Shown here in pieces: positions 14,575 to 23,835 of a stretch of DNA of 57,769 bases (positions are counted from its first letter, which is position 1; every line of letters starts with the position of its first letter). The notes under the pieces were generated by a model, which worked only from the letters and a program-made list of their open reading frames with translations, was not told the DNA's origin and made no database searches. Origin of the DNA: Bacillota bacterium (GTDB taxonomy: Bacteria > Bacillota > Limnochordia > DUMW01); contig DUMW01000022.1 of assembly GCA_012839765.1 (NCBI GenBank), forward strand, positions 1-57,769, in the 5' to 3' direction. Position numbers and translations under genes: made by a program.

Positions 14575-15348
14575 ATGGATCTGCAGCTTCATCTAAACCA
14601 TGTCTTCCTGGTCTTTACCCGTACCGCTGGGATTTTGGCCGGCACGCCGGTGCTCAGTGGCCGGACGGTGCCCACGGTGGTGAAAATCTGGGTGACCTTG
14701 ACGGTGGCTTTGTGTCTGGCCCCCATCGTCTCCCTGGAAAGGCCGGTGCCCGCCCACTGGACGGATCTTGTCCAGGCCATCGTGCAGGAGGCACTGATTG
14801 GGATTAGTATCGGCTTTGTGGTGCTCCTCTTCTTCTTGGTTATGCAGATGGCTGGTACTTTCATCGATCTGCCCATCGGCTTTCGGATGGCGGAGATCCT
14901 CAGTCCCCAGGTGGATGCCCGCTCTGCCCCCTTGGGCCAGTTGTATTATCTGGTGGCGGTTTTGATTTTACTGGCTACCGATGGGTACCAGTGGATCTTT
15001 CGGGCGATTGCCGAAAGCTTCGAGCTGTTGCCCCTGCTTACGCCCCCCAGTGGGGTGTGGGCCTCCATGGCCGATGGGTTGGGACGGTTGATCTACCAGC
15101 TTTTCAAGATTAGCCTGCAGATCGCCTTTCCGGTGATGGCGGCCATTTTCGTGGCGGATGTTTTGTCGGGGATTATTGCCCGGGCGGTGCCCCAGATTAA
15201 CATTTTTATCCTGGGGTTTCCCATCAAGATCGTCTTGGGCCTGTTGATGGTATTCTTCACCCTGCCCTATTTTGCCGGCCTATTGCGGGGGGTCTTCGAG
15301 TTCATGGGCCGGATGTTGTTGGAAGTTGTGCTTGCTTTGGGAGGCTAG
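14575..15348 (+). CDS. fliR: Flagellar export gate protein FliR
   Basis: FliR completes the FliPQR export channel. The 257-residue protein is mostly membrane-embedded, with the opening LNHVFLVFTRTAGILAGTPV typical of FliR, a central FIDLPIGFRMAEILSP segment and C-terminal VLGLLMVFFTLPYFAGLL. Start ATG 14575 has GGGGGAAGGG upstream. The order fliP-fliQ-fliR-flhB-flhA is conserved across Firmicutes. Confidence 0.95.
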   Translation: MDLQLHLNHVFLVFTRTAGILAGTPVLSGRTVPTVVKIWVTLTVALCLAPIVSLERPVPAHWTDLVQAIVQEALIGISIGFVVLLFFLVMQMAGTFIDLPIGFRMAEILSPQVDARSAPLGQLYYLVAVLILLATDGYQWIFRAIAESFELLPLLTPPSGVWASMADGLGRLIYQLFKISLQIAFPVMAAIFVADVLSGIIARAVPQINIFILGFPIKIVLGLLMVFFTLPYFAGLLRGVFEFMGRMLLEVVLALGG

Positions 15349-15352
15349 GACC

Positions 15353-16435
15353 ATGGCACCCTTGCGGTGGGATTTGCAGCTGTTTGCGGAGAAAACGGAA
15401 CAGCCGACGGAGAAGAAAAAACGGGATACCCGGAAAAAGGGTCATGTGGCCAAAAGTCAAGAGTTAAGCGTGGCCGCCAGTGTCCTGGTCCTTTTTGCTG
15501 GTTTTCATCTATGGGGAGATCACCTGGGGCGGGGGGTGTACCAGTTTTTCCACCGATGGCTGTTTACCCTGGGGGATCAAAGGGTAGATGCGGCCAGTGT
15601 TGGTGCTTTGGCCGAGACTACAGTGCAGGGTTTGGTGTCCATGTTGCTACCGGTCTTCTTGGTGAGTCTGTGTACAGGGATTGCGGTCCAGTTGGTGCAG
15701 GTGGGGTTTATGTATAACCCCGGGGGATTGGCTCCGAAGCTGGAGCGGATTAACCCCGTGGAAGGCTTCAAACGGATCTTTTCCAAACGGGCCTTGATCC
15801 AGTTGATCAAATCCCTCGCCAAGTTGATCCTTTTGGCCGCGGTGGCCTTTGTGCAGATTAGAAGGGATTACCCCCTGTTTGTGGCGAGCATGGGTAAGCC
15901 CTTGGAACAGAATCTGGTCTTCTTTGGCCAGTGGGTGTTAAAGCTTGGGGTACGTCTGGGCTGGATTCTGGTGGCCCTAGCCCTGCTGGACTATGCCTAC
16001 CAGCGGTGGGAATTCACCCAGAACCTGAAGATGACCAAAGAGGAAGTGAAGGAAGAACTGAAACAGACCGAGGGGGATCCCGTGGTGCGGGCCAGCATCC
16101 GCCGCAGGATGCGGGAGTTGGGCACCCGCCGAATGATGCAGATGGTGCCCCATGCCGATGTGGTCATCACCAACCCCACCCATATTGCGGTGGCTCTGCT
16201 TTATGACCTCAAGCAGCGGCCTGCTCCGGTGGTGGTGGCCAAGGGCAAGGGTCATGTGGCGGAAAAGATCAAGCAAATCGCCAAGAAGCACGATGTGTAC
16301 ATTATGGAGAATCCGCCTTTGGCCCGGGCGTTGTACCAGTCGGTAGAGGTCAATCACATGATCCCCGAGGAGCTGTTCCAGGCGGTGGCCGAGGTGTTGG
16401 CCTTTGTCTATCGGCTGAAGGGTAAGGTTTTGTAG
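15353..16435 (+). CDS. flhB: Flagellar export switch protein FlhB
   Basis: FlhB forms a loop around the export gate and switches substrate class from hook to filament by self-cleavage. The 360-residue product opens with the basic segment EKTEQPTEKKKRDTRKKGHV, has four membrane segments and carries the cleavage motif NPTH at about residues 274-277. Start ATG 15353 lies four bases after the fliR stop; the upstream codon at 15272 is inside fliR and adds unrelated residues. With FliK upstream, the switch machinery is complete. Confidence 0.96.
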   Translation: MAPLRWDLQLFAEKTEQPTEKKKRDTRKKGHVAKSQELSVAASVLVLFAGFHLWGDHLGRGVYQFFHRWLFTLGDQRVDAASVGALAETTVQGLVSMLLPVFLVSLCTGIAVQLVQVGFMYNPGGLAPKLERINPVEGFKRIFSKRALIQLIKSLAKLILLAAVAFVQIRRDYPLFVASMGKPLEQNLVFFGQWVLKLGVRLGWILVALALLDYAYQRWEFTQNLKMTKEEVKEELKQTEGDPVVRASIRRRMRELGTRRMMQMVPHADVVITNPTHIAVALLYDLKQRPAPVVVAKGKGHVAEKIKQIAKKHDVYIMENPPLARALYQSVEVNHMIPEELFQAVAEVLAFVYRLKGKVL

Positions 16436-16449
16436 GGAGGAATGGGCAA

Positions 16450-18495
16450 GTGAACGGGAAGAAGGGGCTGCGGGATTACCAAGATGTGATCATGATGGTG
16501 GGGATCGTGGGGATCGTTGTAATGATGGTGATCCCTTTACCACCCGCTGTCCTTGATCTGCTCTTGGCGGGGAATATCAGCTTTGCGGTGGTGCTGTTGC
16601 TAATCAGCATGAATGTGAAACGGCCCTTGGACTTCTCCGCCTTTCCCCCGGTGTTGTTGGTGGCTACCCTCTTTCGCCTGGCCCTCAATGTCTCCTCCAC
16701 CCGGCTGATTCTCCTCAGGGGCTATGCCGGGGAGATCATCAATGCCTTTGGGAACTTCGTGGTGGGGGGTAACTATGTCGTAGGTTTTGTGGTGTTCTTG
16801 ATTCTGGTGATTATTCAGTTCATCGTGATCACCAAGGGTGCCGAACGGGTGGCGGAAGTGGCGGCTCGCTTTACGTTGGATGCCATGCCCGGCAAGCAGA
16901 TGAGTATCGATGCGGACCTCAATGCGGGTCTCATTGGGGAGGACGAGGCCAGAAGACGCCGGGAAGAGGTGGCCCGGGAAGCGGACTTCTACGGAGCCAT
17001 GGACGGAGCCAGCAAGTTTGTGAAGGGTGACGCCATCGCCGGCATCGTGATTACCTTTATCAACGTTGTCGGTGGGCTGATCATCGGTGTGGTCCAGGGG
17101 GGCCTGACGGTGGACCAGGCCATTAAGAAGTATACCTTGCTTACGGTGGGAGACGGATTGGTCAGCCAGGTGCCCGCCCTGCTCATCGCCACCGCCACCG
17201 GTATGATCGTTACCCGCAGTGTCTCCACGGGCAACCTGGGTGAGGTGGTTATCGGGCAGGTGGGCGGGCAGCCCAAGGCCATGGGAATCGCCGCGGGAGT
17301 GCTTTTGGCCTTCAGCTTGGTGCCCGGCATGCCCTTTGTGCCCTTCATGGTGTTGGGGCTGATGTTGGGGTTCTTGGCTTATCAGATGACTAATATGGCT
17401 AGGCAGGAAGAGGAGCAAAAGCAGCAGGAACTGGCCCAGGAGCAACTCCAGCGGGCGGAAATCGTCACCCCAGAGGACGTGCTGGACATGATCAAGGTGG
17501 ATCCCCTGGAACTGGAAATTGGCTACGGACTAGTGGTCCTCACCGACGAACAGCAGGGTGGCGATCTGTTGGGCCGGTTTGGGGCCGTCCGGAAGCAATG
17601 TGCCTTGGAGCTGGGTATGGTGGTTCCCATGATCCGGATCCGGGACAATGTACAATTGGGGGCCCATGAATATGTAATCAAAATCTACGGGGCCAAGGTG
17701 GCCGGAGGCGAACTTCGTCCCCAGCGGTTCCTGGCCCTCTGCGGGGGGCCGGTGGAGCTAGCTGGGGAACAGGTGAAGGATCCCACCTTTGGGATGCCCG
17801 CGGTGTGGATCGAAGAGGACCAGCGGGAAGAAGCCGAAGCGTTGGGTTGTACTGTGGTGGATGCTTCCACGGTACTGGTAACCCACGTCACCCAGGTGAT
17901 CAAGGATCATGCCCATGAATTGATCAGCCGCAGTGACGTACAAAAACTGCTGAACAGTGTCAAGGAGGAGCATGGGCCCTTGGTGGAAGAACTGGTGCCT
18001 GGTCTTTTGAATGTGGGACAAGTCCAAGGGGTACTGAAGAATCTGCTGCGGGAAGGGATCAGTATTCGCAACCTGGTGGGTATCTTGGAGGCCATGGCGG
18101 ATCATGCCGCCACCGCCGATTCCCTGGAGACTTTGACGGAACTGGTGCGTCAGTCCTTGGCCCGGCAGATTACCGACACCTACGTGGGCCCCGATGGGAT
18201 CCTGCGGGTGATACGGTTAGATCCCGCCTTGGAAGAGGTCCTCCGGGAGGAGGCCCAGGAGGGAGGCACCGTGGATTCCCAGTTTGTCCACCGGCTGATG
18301 CACCGCCTCATGCAGGAGATCCAGAAGCTAGCCGCCGGAGGTTATCCCCCGGTGGTGCTGACTTCGCCGATGGTCCGACGGACCTTCCGGCGGATCATCG
18401 AACCGATGGTTCCCCAGCTGGTGGTCCTCTCCTTTGGGGAGGTTGACCCCCGGGCCCAGTTGGAAGTGGTGGGGATGGTCAAACTTGAAGGTTGA
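16450..18495 (+). CDS. flhA: Flagellar export gate protein FlhA
   Basis: FlhA is the nonameric export-gate ring that binds substrates and uses the proton gradient. The 681-residue protein has eight membrane helices in about the first 320 residues with the FHIPEP signature (DFSAFPPVLLVATLFRLALN), then a large cytoplasmic domain with a charged linker. GTG 16450 is preceded by GGGAGG. flhF and flhG, which usually follow flhA in Firmicutes, are absent; the next gene is the sigma factor. Confidence 0.97.
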   Translation: MNGKKGLRDYQDVIMMVGIVGIVVMMVIPLPPAVLDLLLAGNISFAVVLLLISMNVKRPLDFSAFPPVLLVATLFRLALNVSSTRLILLRGYAGEIINAFGNFVVGGNYVVGFVVFLILVIIQFIVITKGAERVAEVAARFTLDAMPGKQMSIDADLNAGLIGEDEARRRREEVAREADFYGAMDGASKFVKGDAIAGIVITFINVVGGLIIGVVQGGLTVDQAIKKYTLLTVGDGLVSQVPALLIATATGMIVTRSVSTGNLGEVVIGQVGGQPKAMGIAAGVLLAFSLVPGMPFVPFMVLGLMLGFLAYQMTNMARQEEEQKQQELAQEQLQRAEIVTPEDVLDMIKVDPLELEIGYGLVVLTDEQQGGDLLGRFGAVRKQCALELGMVVPMIRIRDNVQLGAHEYVIKIYGAKVAGGELRPQRFLALCGGPVELAGEQVKDPTFGMPAVWIEEDQREEAEALGCTVVDASTVLVTHVTQVIKDHAHELISRSDVQKLLNSVKEEHGPLVEELVPGLLNVGQVQGVLKNLLREGISIRNLVGILEAMADHAATADSLETLTELVRQSLARQITDTYVGPDGILRVIRLDPALEEVLREEAQEGGTVDSQFVHRLMHRLMQEIQKLAAGGYPPVVLTSPMVRRTFRRIIEPMVPQLVVLSFGEVDPRAQLEVVGMVKLEG

Positions 18496-18515
18496 AAGGC
18501 AAGGAAGTGATTGGC

Positions 18516-19292
18516 ATGTTTGCGAGGGAACACATCGAAGCATACAAGGTGCAAAGTCCGCGGGAGCGGCAGAAGGAACAACTTATTGAAGAGCATCTCC
18601 CCCTGGTACGCCGGATCGCAGAACGGTTGGCTATCGGCCTGCCCAGCCACATGCAGGTTGACGATCTAGTCAGCTACGGCTACTTGGGCTTGTTGGAAGC
18701 TGCGGACCGGTACGATCCCAGTCACGGCGTGCTGTTTTCCACCTTCGCCTCCAAGCGGATCCGCGGGGCCATGCTGGACGGGATCCGCTCGGAAGATTGG
18801 CTGCCCGATAGCCTCCGGCGGAAGATTAAGGCCATGGAGCGGGCCTATACCCAGCTGGACAACCAATACGGTCGTCAGGCCACCGATGAGGAAGTGGCCA
18901 AGTTCCTAAAGATCGATCTGGATCAACTGTATGATCTTCAGAAGAAGGCCGCTTCCACCATGATGCTGTCGTTGGAAGCTATGATCAATTCCCCCGACGG
19001 GGACGGAGGTCCCCTGGCCGATGTGATCCCGGACCAGCAAGCGGCCAATCCCCAGGAGGAACTGATCGAAGAGGAGCTAAACCAGCGTTTGGCCCAGGCC
19101 ATCAGCACCCTTCCCGAAAGGGACCAGATGATCTTGTCTTTGTATTACTACGAAGAGCTGACGGTGAGTGAAATCGGCGAGGTCCTTGGGATCTCCAAAG
19201 GGAGAGTGTCCCAATTGCATACCAGAGCCATTATGAGGCTTAAAGAACTGCTTAGTGATGAGGAGTGCACGCTGGGAGGGGAGGTGTGTTAG
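18516..19292 (+). CDS. fliA: Flagellar/sporulation-type sigma factor FliA/WhiG (sigma-28)
   Basis: A 258-residue sigma-70 family factor with regions 2, 3 and 4. Region 2 contains HLPLVRRIAERLA and DDLVSYGYLGLLEAADRYDP. Region 3 is around LRRKIKAMERAYTQL. The region 4 helix-turn-helix is ELTVSEIGEVLGISKGRVSQ, and FSTFASKRIRGAMLDGIRS marks the FliA/WhiG/SigD group. It directs RNA polymerase to late flagellar promoters. ATG 18516 has AAGGA ten bases upstream; TTG 18492 overlaps flhA and is less likely. Its place inside the riboswitch-led operon would extend c-di-GMP control to late genes. An anti-sigma FlgM is not in this window. Confidence 0.94.
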   Translation: MFAREHIEAYKVQSPRERQKEQLIEEHLPLVRRIAERLAIGLPSHMQVDDLVSYGYLGLLEAADRYDPSHGVLFSTFASKRIRGAMLDGIRSEDWLPDSLRRKIKAMERAYTQLDNQYGRQATDEEVAKFLKIDLDQLYDLQKKAASTMMLSLEAMINSPDGDGGPLADVIPDQQAANPQEELIEEELNQRLAQAISTLPERDQMILSLYYYEELTVSEIGEVLGISKGRVSQLHTRAIMRLKELLSDEECTLGGEVC

Positions 19293-20033
19293 ATGATCCG
19301 TGGTCTTTATACGGTGGCCAGTGCCATGGTCTTGGGGGATGTGCAGATGAATGTACTGGCCCACAACCTGGCCAACGCGTCCACCGACGGTTTTCACCGG
19401 CAACTGTTGATCCAGCAGGGCAGCCTGGGCCAAGCGGTCCATCGGAATGATGGCACCCGTACCACCTATATCGGCGATCTGCCCACGGGAGTGGTGGCCC
19501 AGGAGCTCTTCGTGGACACTAGCCAGGGTTCCCTGGTGGACACCGGCCACAGTCTGGATTTTGCCCTGGAAGGGGAGGGGTTCTTTGTGGTCCAAACTCC
19601 CCGGGGCCTGCGTTACACCCGCTGTGGAGCCTTCACCCTTACCGCGGAGGGGTTGCTGGTTACCAAGCAAGGTTACCGGGTCCAAGGGGAGCAGGGGGAT
19701 ATTTACCTGGAACCGGGTACCTTCCAGGTGAGCACCGCGGGGGAGATCACCCAGGGGGACGACCTAGTGGCCCGCCTGCAGATTGTGCGTATTCCCCCTG
19801 GGGACTTGCAGCCGGAGGGTCATGGCCTTTATGCCACCGGTGCCTCAGAACGGGTAACTTGGGCCCAGGACTACATGGTGGTTCAGGGGTCTTTAGAACA
19901 GACCAACGTTAGTGTCATTGAGGAAATGGTGAAGATGATCAGTGCCGTGCGGGCCTATGAGACGGCCCAGCGGATGATCACCGCCCAGGATGAAGTCTTA
20001 GGACATGCAGTGGAAATTGGAAAGGTATCTTAA
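19293..20033 (+). CDS. flgF: Flagellar basal-body rod protein FlgF
   Basis: A 246-residue rod/hook family protein: N-terminal LAHNLANASTDGFHRQLL (about residues 24-41), the core ALEGEGFFVVQTPRGLRYTR, and the C-terminal EEMVKMISAVRAYETAQRMI. It precedes flgG and is the more divergent of the pair, so I call it FlgF; both build the rod. The ATG overlaps the fliA TAG stop, after GGGAGGGGAGG. Confidence 0.88.
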   Translation: MIRGLYTVASAMVLGDVQMNVLAHNLANASTDGFHRQLLIQQGSLGQAVHRNDGTRTTYIGDLPTGVVAQELFVDTSQGSLVDTGHSLDFALEGEGFFVVQTPRGLRYTRCGAFTLTAEGLLVTKQGYRVQGEQGDIYLEPGTFQVSTAGEITQGDDLVARLQIVRIPPGDLQPEGHGLYATGASERVTWAQDYMVVQGSLEQTNVSVIEEMVKMISAVRAYETAQRMITAQDEVLGHAVEIGKVS

Positions 20034-20061
20034 GAAATCAATTTATAGGAGGTAATGCCCT

Positions 20062-20850
20062 ATGATGCGCTCATTATGGATTGCCGGTTCAGGAATGACT
20101 GCCCAGGAGCTGAGTATTGCCACCATCGCCAATAACCTGGCCAACGTGAACACCACCGGCTTCAAGAAGGCCCGTGTGGACTTCCAGGACCTGCTGTACC
20201 AGACGGTGCGGTACGGTGGAACCCCGGTGGTTCAGGGGGCCCAGATCCCTACAGGCATCCAGGTGGGTCATGGTGTGCGGCCGGTGGCCACCCAGAAGAT
20301 CTTCACCCAAGGGGACTACCAACAGACCGATAACCCCTTGGATCTGGTGATTGAAGGCGAAGGCTTCTTCCAGGTCACCTTGCCCGACGGTTCCACCGCC
20401 TACACCCGGGACGGAGCCTTCAAGGTGGACAGCAATGGTCTGTTGGTGACCTCCGACGGCTTTGTGCTGGAGCCGGAGATCCAGATTCCCGCCAACGCCC
20501 TGGATATCTCCGTCAGCACCGACGGGACCGTCTCTGTGCTGACCTCCGATGATGGGGTACCGGTGGAAGTGGGGCAAATCACCCTGGTACGGTTCATGAA
20601 CGCGGCGGGCTTGCGGAACATTGGCCGGAACCTCTTCAAGCAGACTCCCGCCTCCGGTGAGCCCATCTATGGTACTGCGGGACTTGATGGCTTTGGGACC
20701 ATCGCCCAGGGGTACCTGGAAATGTCCAATGTGAAGGTAGTAGAGGAAATGGTGGCCATGATCACCGCCCAGCGGGCGTATGAGGTGAACTCTAAGGCCA
20801 TCCAGGCCTCTGATGAGATGCTGCAGACCGCAAACAACTTAAGAAGATAA
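20062..20850 (+). CDS. flgG: Flagellar distal rod protein FlgG
   Basis: This 262-residue protein has all FlgG hallmarks: [18 protein letters not shown] at the start, [20 protein letters not shown], the [10 protein letters not shown]-like [20 protein letters not shown] and the C-terminus [20 protein letters not shown] then [19 protein letters not shown]. It forms the distal rod that passes through the P- and L-rings. AGGAGG lies nine bases before ATG 20062; ATG 20065 is possible. Confidence 0.95.
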   Translation: MMRSLWIAGSGMTAQELSIATIANNLANVNTTGFKKARVDFQDLLYQTVRYGGTPVVQGAQIPTGIQVGHGVRPVATQKIFTQGDYQQTDNPLDLVIEGEGFFQVTLPDGSTAYTRDGAFKVDSNGLLVTSDGFVLEPEIQIPANALDISVSTDGTVSVLTSDDGVPVEVGQITLVRFMNAAGLRNIGRNLFKQTPASGEPIYGTAGLDGFGTIAQGYLEMSNVKVVEEMVAMITAQRAYEVNSKAIQASDEMLQTANNLRR

Positions 20851-20861
20851 GGTGAATACCC

Positions 20862-21827
20862 ATGGTACGGATCTTTCCCCTGATTCTCCTGTTAGTGCTC
20901 CTTAACGGCTTGCCGGCGACGGCGGGCCAGATCCGCATTGAGATCGCAGAACAGGTGGAAGTATCCGGCAGCAAGATTTACCTTGGGGACATTGCGGAGA
21001 TAGGGGGAGCGGACCCGGAAACACTGGCCCTCCTGCGGGCGGTGTACCTCGGGGAAGCCCCCCTTCCGGGCCAGCGCCGGACCATGACCCTGAGTCTGCT
21101 GCGAATGCGTCTGCAGCAGGCTAAGCTTCCCCTGGGGGAGCTGGAGCTTGTGGTACCGTCCACCTTTCAGGTGACCACCCGGTCCCAGCTTTTGGCAGGG
21201 GAACAGCTTCTGGGACTTGCCCAAAGGGTGCTGCAGGAGGCCTTAGCCCCCTATCCAAAGGCCCAGTGGGAACTGAGTAGTGCCGTGACGGATCTGTCTT
21301 TGCCCGCAGGGGAGGTGCAGTTGGTCCCTGCCGGACTGCCTTCTTTGGCCCGGACCATGGGGGTGCCCGTGGATATTCTCATCGACGGGGTCATGTACCG
21401 ACGGGTGGTGGTTTCCTTCCGGGTGACTTTACCCGTGTCGGTGGTGGCGGTGGCGGATTTTCACTCCAAACACGAGGTATTGGAGCCCGAACGCTTGGTG
21501 TTGGTGGAACGGGATTATTTCACCCTGCCGGGGATGCCCTTCGAAGGCTTGGAAGACCTGGTGGGAATGCGGGTGAAGCGCTGGGTCACCCCAGGGACGG
21601 TGCTCACCAGGGAGCTGGTGGAGCCCATTCCCGAAGTGGTGGCCAACCAAGTGGTGACCCTGGAAAGCATCTATGGTAATGTGCGGGCCGTAACCCAAGT
21701 GTTGTCTTTACAGGATGGTTACATTGGTGATTGGATTGAGGTGGCAAATCCCCAGTCGGGGCGGGTGATCATTGCGGAGGTGGTGGGTCCCGGCCGGGTG
21801 GTGTCCATTATGGTAAAGGGGGTATGA
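20862..21827 (+). CDS. flgA: P-ring assembly chaperone FlgA
   Basis: FlgA is the periplasmic chaperone for FlgI assembly. The 321-residue product has a signal peptide (about residues 1-20, MVRIFPLILLLVLLNGLPAT), a region with the early IYLGDIAEIGG motif, and the C-terminal SAF-like part. That part contains GMRVKRWVTPGTVLTRELVE and ends YIGDWIEVANPQSGRVIIAE. It is longer than enteric FlgA. It opens the flgA-flgH-flgI ring set, which is expected only where an outer membrane is present. Confidence 0.92.
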   Translation: MVRIFPLILLLVLLNGLPATAGQIRIEIAEQVEVSGSKIYLGDIAEIGGADPETLALLRAVYLGEAPLPGQRRTMTLSLLRMRLQQAKLPLGELELVVPSTFQVTTRSQLLAGEQLLGLAQRVLQEALAPYPKAQWELSSAVTDLSLPAGEVQLVPAGLPSLARTMGVPVDILIDGVMYRRVVVSFRVTLPVSVVAVADFHSKHEVLEPERLVLVERDYFTLPGMPFEGLEDLVGMRVKRWVTPGTVLTRELVEPIPEVVANQVVTLESIYGNVRAVTQVLSLQDGYIGDWIEVANPQSGRVIIAEVVGPGRVVSIMVKGV

Positions 21828-22396
21828 CGATGCGAAAGGCGCGCCTTGCTAGTGCCATGATTCTTGTTTGGTTGTTCGTCTTTTCCCAGGTGAGCCATGC
21901 TTCCTTCTTTGCCGGTTTGCTCCGGGATCGTAAGGCCTACAAGGAAGGGGATTTGGTGACGATTGTGGTGGTGGAACAGGCCCAGGCTACCCAGACGGCC
22001 TCCACCCAATCGGGGAAGGAGGGTTCCGTGGGGATCGGTCCGGGATTGGGCCTGTTGGATTTTATCCCCCTGCTGCGGGCCAGCGGCGGCGATGATCTGA
22101 GCAGTCGGGGGACCACCTCTCGGGGTAGTTCCCTGCAGACGAAGATTACTGCCCAGATTGTGGAACGCCTGCCCAACGGCAATTTTGTAATTGAAGGGAA
22201 GCATTCCTTCACCTTGAACGGGGAAAATCAGCAGATTTACATCCGGGGCGTGGTCCGTCCCGATGATATCGATGGGAATAATCAGGTTTTGTCTACCCAG
22301 ATCGCCGATGCGGAGATCAGCTACGAGGGGTTCGGCGTAGTGGGAGACAAACAAAAACCAGGGATTCTAACGAGGCTGTTTCAGTGGCTGTTCTAA
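21824..22396 (+). CDS. flgH: Flagellar L-ring protein FlgH
   Basis: FlgH forms the outer-membrane bushing of the flagellum. The 190-residue product keeps the family core: EGDLVTIVVVEQAQATQTAS, TKITAQIVERLPNGNFVIEG, and the late RGVVRPDDIDGNNQVLSTQI with ADAEISYEG. It has a signal peptide with probable cleavage after HA (about residue 27), but no lipobox cysteine; classical FlgH is a lipoprotein. The ATG overlaps the flgA stop by four bases; ATG 21830 is possible. Confidence 0.92.
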   Translation: MTMRKARLASAMILVWLFVFSQVSHASFFAGLLRDRKAYKEGDLVTIVVVEQAQATQTASTQSGKEGSVGIGPGLGLLDFIPLLRASGGDDLSSRGTTSRGSSLQTKITAQIVERLPNGNFVIEGKHSFTLNGENQQIYIRGVVRPDDIDGNNQVLSTQIADAEISYEGFGVVGDKQKPGILTRLFQWLF

Positions 22397-22408
22397 CAGG
22401 AGGGATTT

Positions 22409-23530
22409 GTGTTGAAGCTGCTTGCCATCTTGTGTAGTTTGTGCCTACTGTTCAATGCCGGTTTCATCGAGGCCGCCGATTCCCCAGGCCCCACCGTGCG
22501 GCTGAAGGACATTTTGCGGGTGGAAGGGGTTCATCCCCAGCAGTTGGTGGGGGTGGGCTTGGTGACCGGTCTGGCCGGTACCGGGGATTCCAACCGAAGC
22601 CCCACTTCCGAAGTGTTGAGCAACCTGCTCAAAAGTTTTGGCATCTCCGCGGATGCTGTACCTAGCCGCAACGCGGCCCTGGTGATGGTCACCGCCGAGC
22701 TACCCCCCTTTAGTCGCCCGGGGGACCGGATTGATGTCACCGTGTCCTCCATCGGTGATGCCCGGAGTTTGGCCGGCGGCATTCTGTTTTTGACACCCCT
22801 GATGGGGGATGATGAAGAGGTTTACGTTTATGCCCAGGGGCCTGTCTCCGTCGGCGGCTTTTCCGCCACGGGACCCACAGCTTCCGTGGCCCGGAACCAT
22901 CCCACGGTGGGGGTTGTCCCCGGTGGGGGTCTGGTGCAGGTTCCCGGTGCCACACCACAGCTAGATGCAGGAGGATACTTGATTCTGGTATTGAATAATG
23001 AGAATGCTGATTTTACCACCGCCGCTCGGGTAGCGGAGGTCTTGAACCGGACCTTCACCCCCGACACGGCCCTGGCCCTGGATCAAAGCCGCATTGCGGT
23101 GATTATCCCGCCGGCCTACGAGGATTACCGGATCGTGGACTTCATCTCGGACCTGGGGCAGCTGGAGGTCAACCCCGACAGCGTGGCTAAAGTGGTGGTG
23201 GATGAGCGCACCGGTATTGTGGTGGTCGGTGAACATGTGCGGATCGCGCCAGTGGCGGTGGCCGCCGGCAACCTGCAGGTGACCATCCAGACCGAGTACG
23301 GGGTGGTGCAGCCGCCGGCCTTCTCCGATGGGGAGACGGTGGTGGTACCAGACACCCAGATTACGGCCACCGAAGCCCAGAGTCAGATGACGGTGCTGCA
23401 ATCGGGAAGCACCATCCAGGATGTGGTGGCGGCGCTGAACGGTCTGGGTGCCAGTCCCCGGGATATTATCGCCATTTTGCAGGCGATCAAGGCCGCCGGG
23501 GCTTTGTACGGCCAGCTGGAGATTCGCTAA
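22409..23530 (+). CDS. flgI: Flagellar P-ring protein FlgI
   Basis: FlgI forms the periplasmic P-ring around the distal rod. The 373-residue product has a signal peptide (about residues 1-22), then the strongly conserved FlgI start: VRLKDILRVEGVHPQQLVGV and GLVTGLAGTGDS. PPFSRPGDRIDVTVSSIGDA follows (about 95-114), and the C-terminus is LNGLGASPRDIIAILQAIKA. TTG 22409 has AGGAGG upstream. Length matches the family. Confidence 0.96.
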   Translation: MLKLLAILCSLCLLFNAGFIEAADSPGPTVRLKDILRVEGVHPQQLVGVGLVTGLAGTGDSNRSPTSEVLSNLLKSFGISADAVPSRNAALVMVTAELPPFSRPGDRIDVTVSSIGDARSLAGGILFLTPLMGDDEEVYVYAQGPVSVGGFSATGPTASVARNHPTVGVVPGGGLVQVPGATPQLDAGGYLILVLNNENADFTTAARVAEVLNRTFTPDTALALDQSRIAVIIPPAYEDYRIVDFISDLGQLEVNPDSVAKVVVDERTGIVVVGEHVRIAPVAVAAGNLQVTIQTEYGVVQPPAFSDGETVVVPDTQITATEAQSQMTVLQSGSTIQDVVAALNGLGASPRDIIAILQAIKAAGALYGQLEIR

Positions 23531-23542
23531 GGGGGATGGACG

Positions 23543-23812
23543 ATGGAGATTCGTGCTGTTTCCGCGGGGTTGAGGAATGAAGAGGCTACTCAGCTGAAAA
23601 AGGCCTGCCAGGAGTTTGAGGCCATGTTCTATCGTCTGCTCCTTAAGGAAATGCGCAAAACCATTCCGGAGGGCGGCCTGATCAACCGTGGGTTGTCCAT
23701 GGAGATCTATGAGACCTGGCTTGATGAGCGCCTGGCCGATGAATTTGCCCTCCGAGGCGATTTGGGGATCGGACGGGCCTTGTATGCCCAGTTGAGCGGC
23801 TTACTCAGGTAG
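23543..23812 (+). CDS. flgJ: Rod-binding protein FlgJ (N-terminal domain only)
   Basis: An 89-residue protein equal to the rod-binding (N-terminal) domain of FlgJ: KACQEFEAMFYRLLLKEMRK (about residues 19-38) followed by SMEIYETWLDERLADEFALR and GLGIGRALYAQL-like GDLGIGRALYAQL. It caps or scaffolds the growing rod. The glucosaminidase domain of enteric FlgJ is absent, so a separate wall hydrolase must open the peptidoglycan. Confidence 0.92.
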   Translation: MEIRAVSAGLRNEEATQLKKACQEFEAMFYRLLLKEMRKTIPEGGLINRGLSMEIYETWLDERLADEFALRGDLGIGRALYAQLSGLLR

Positions 23813-23835
23813 TTTGACGCAAAGGGGACAGTGTT

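Noticed and set aside
16600-17445. 281-codon minus-strand frame opposite flhA
   Set aside because: Antisense shadow of FlhA; no recognisable motif and no start signal.
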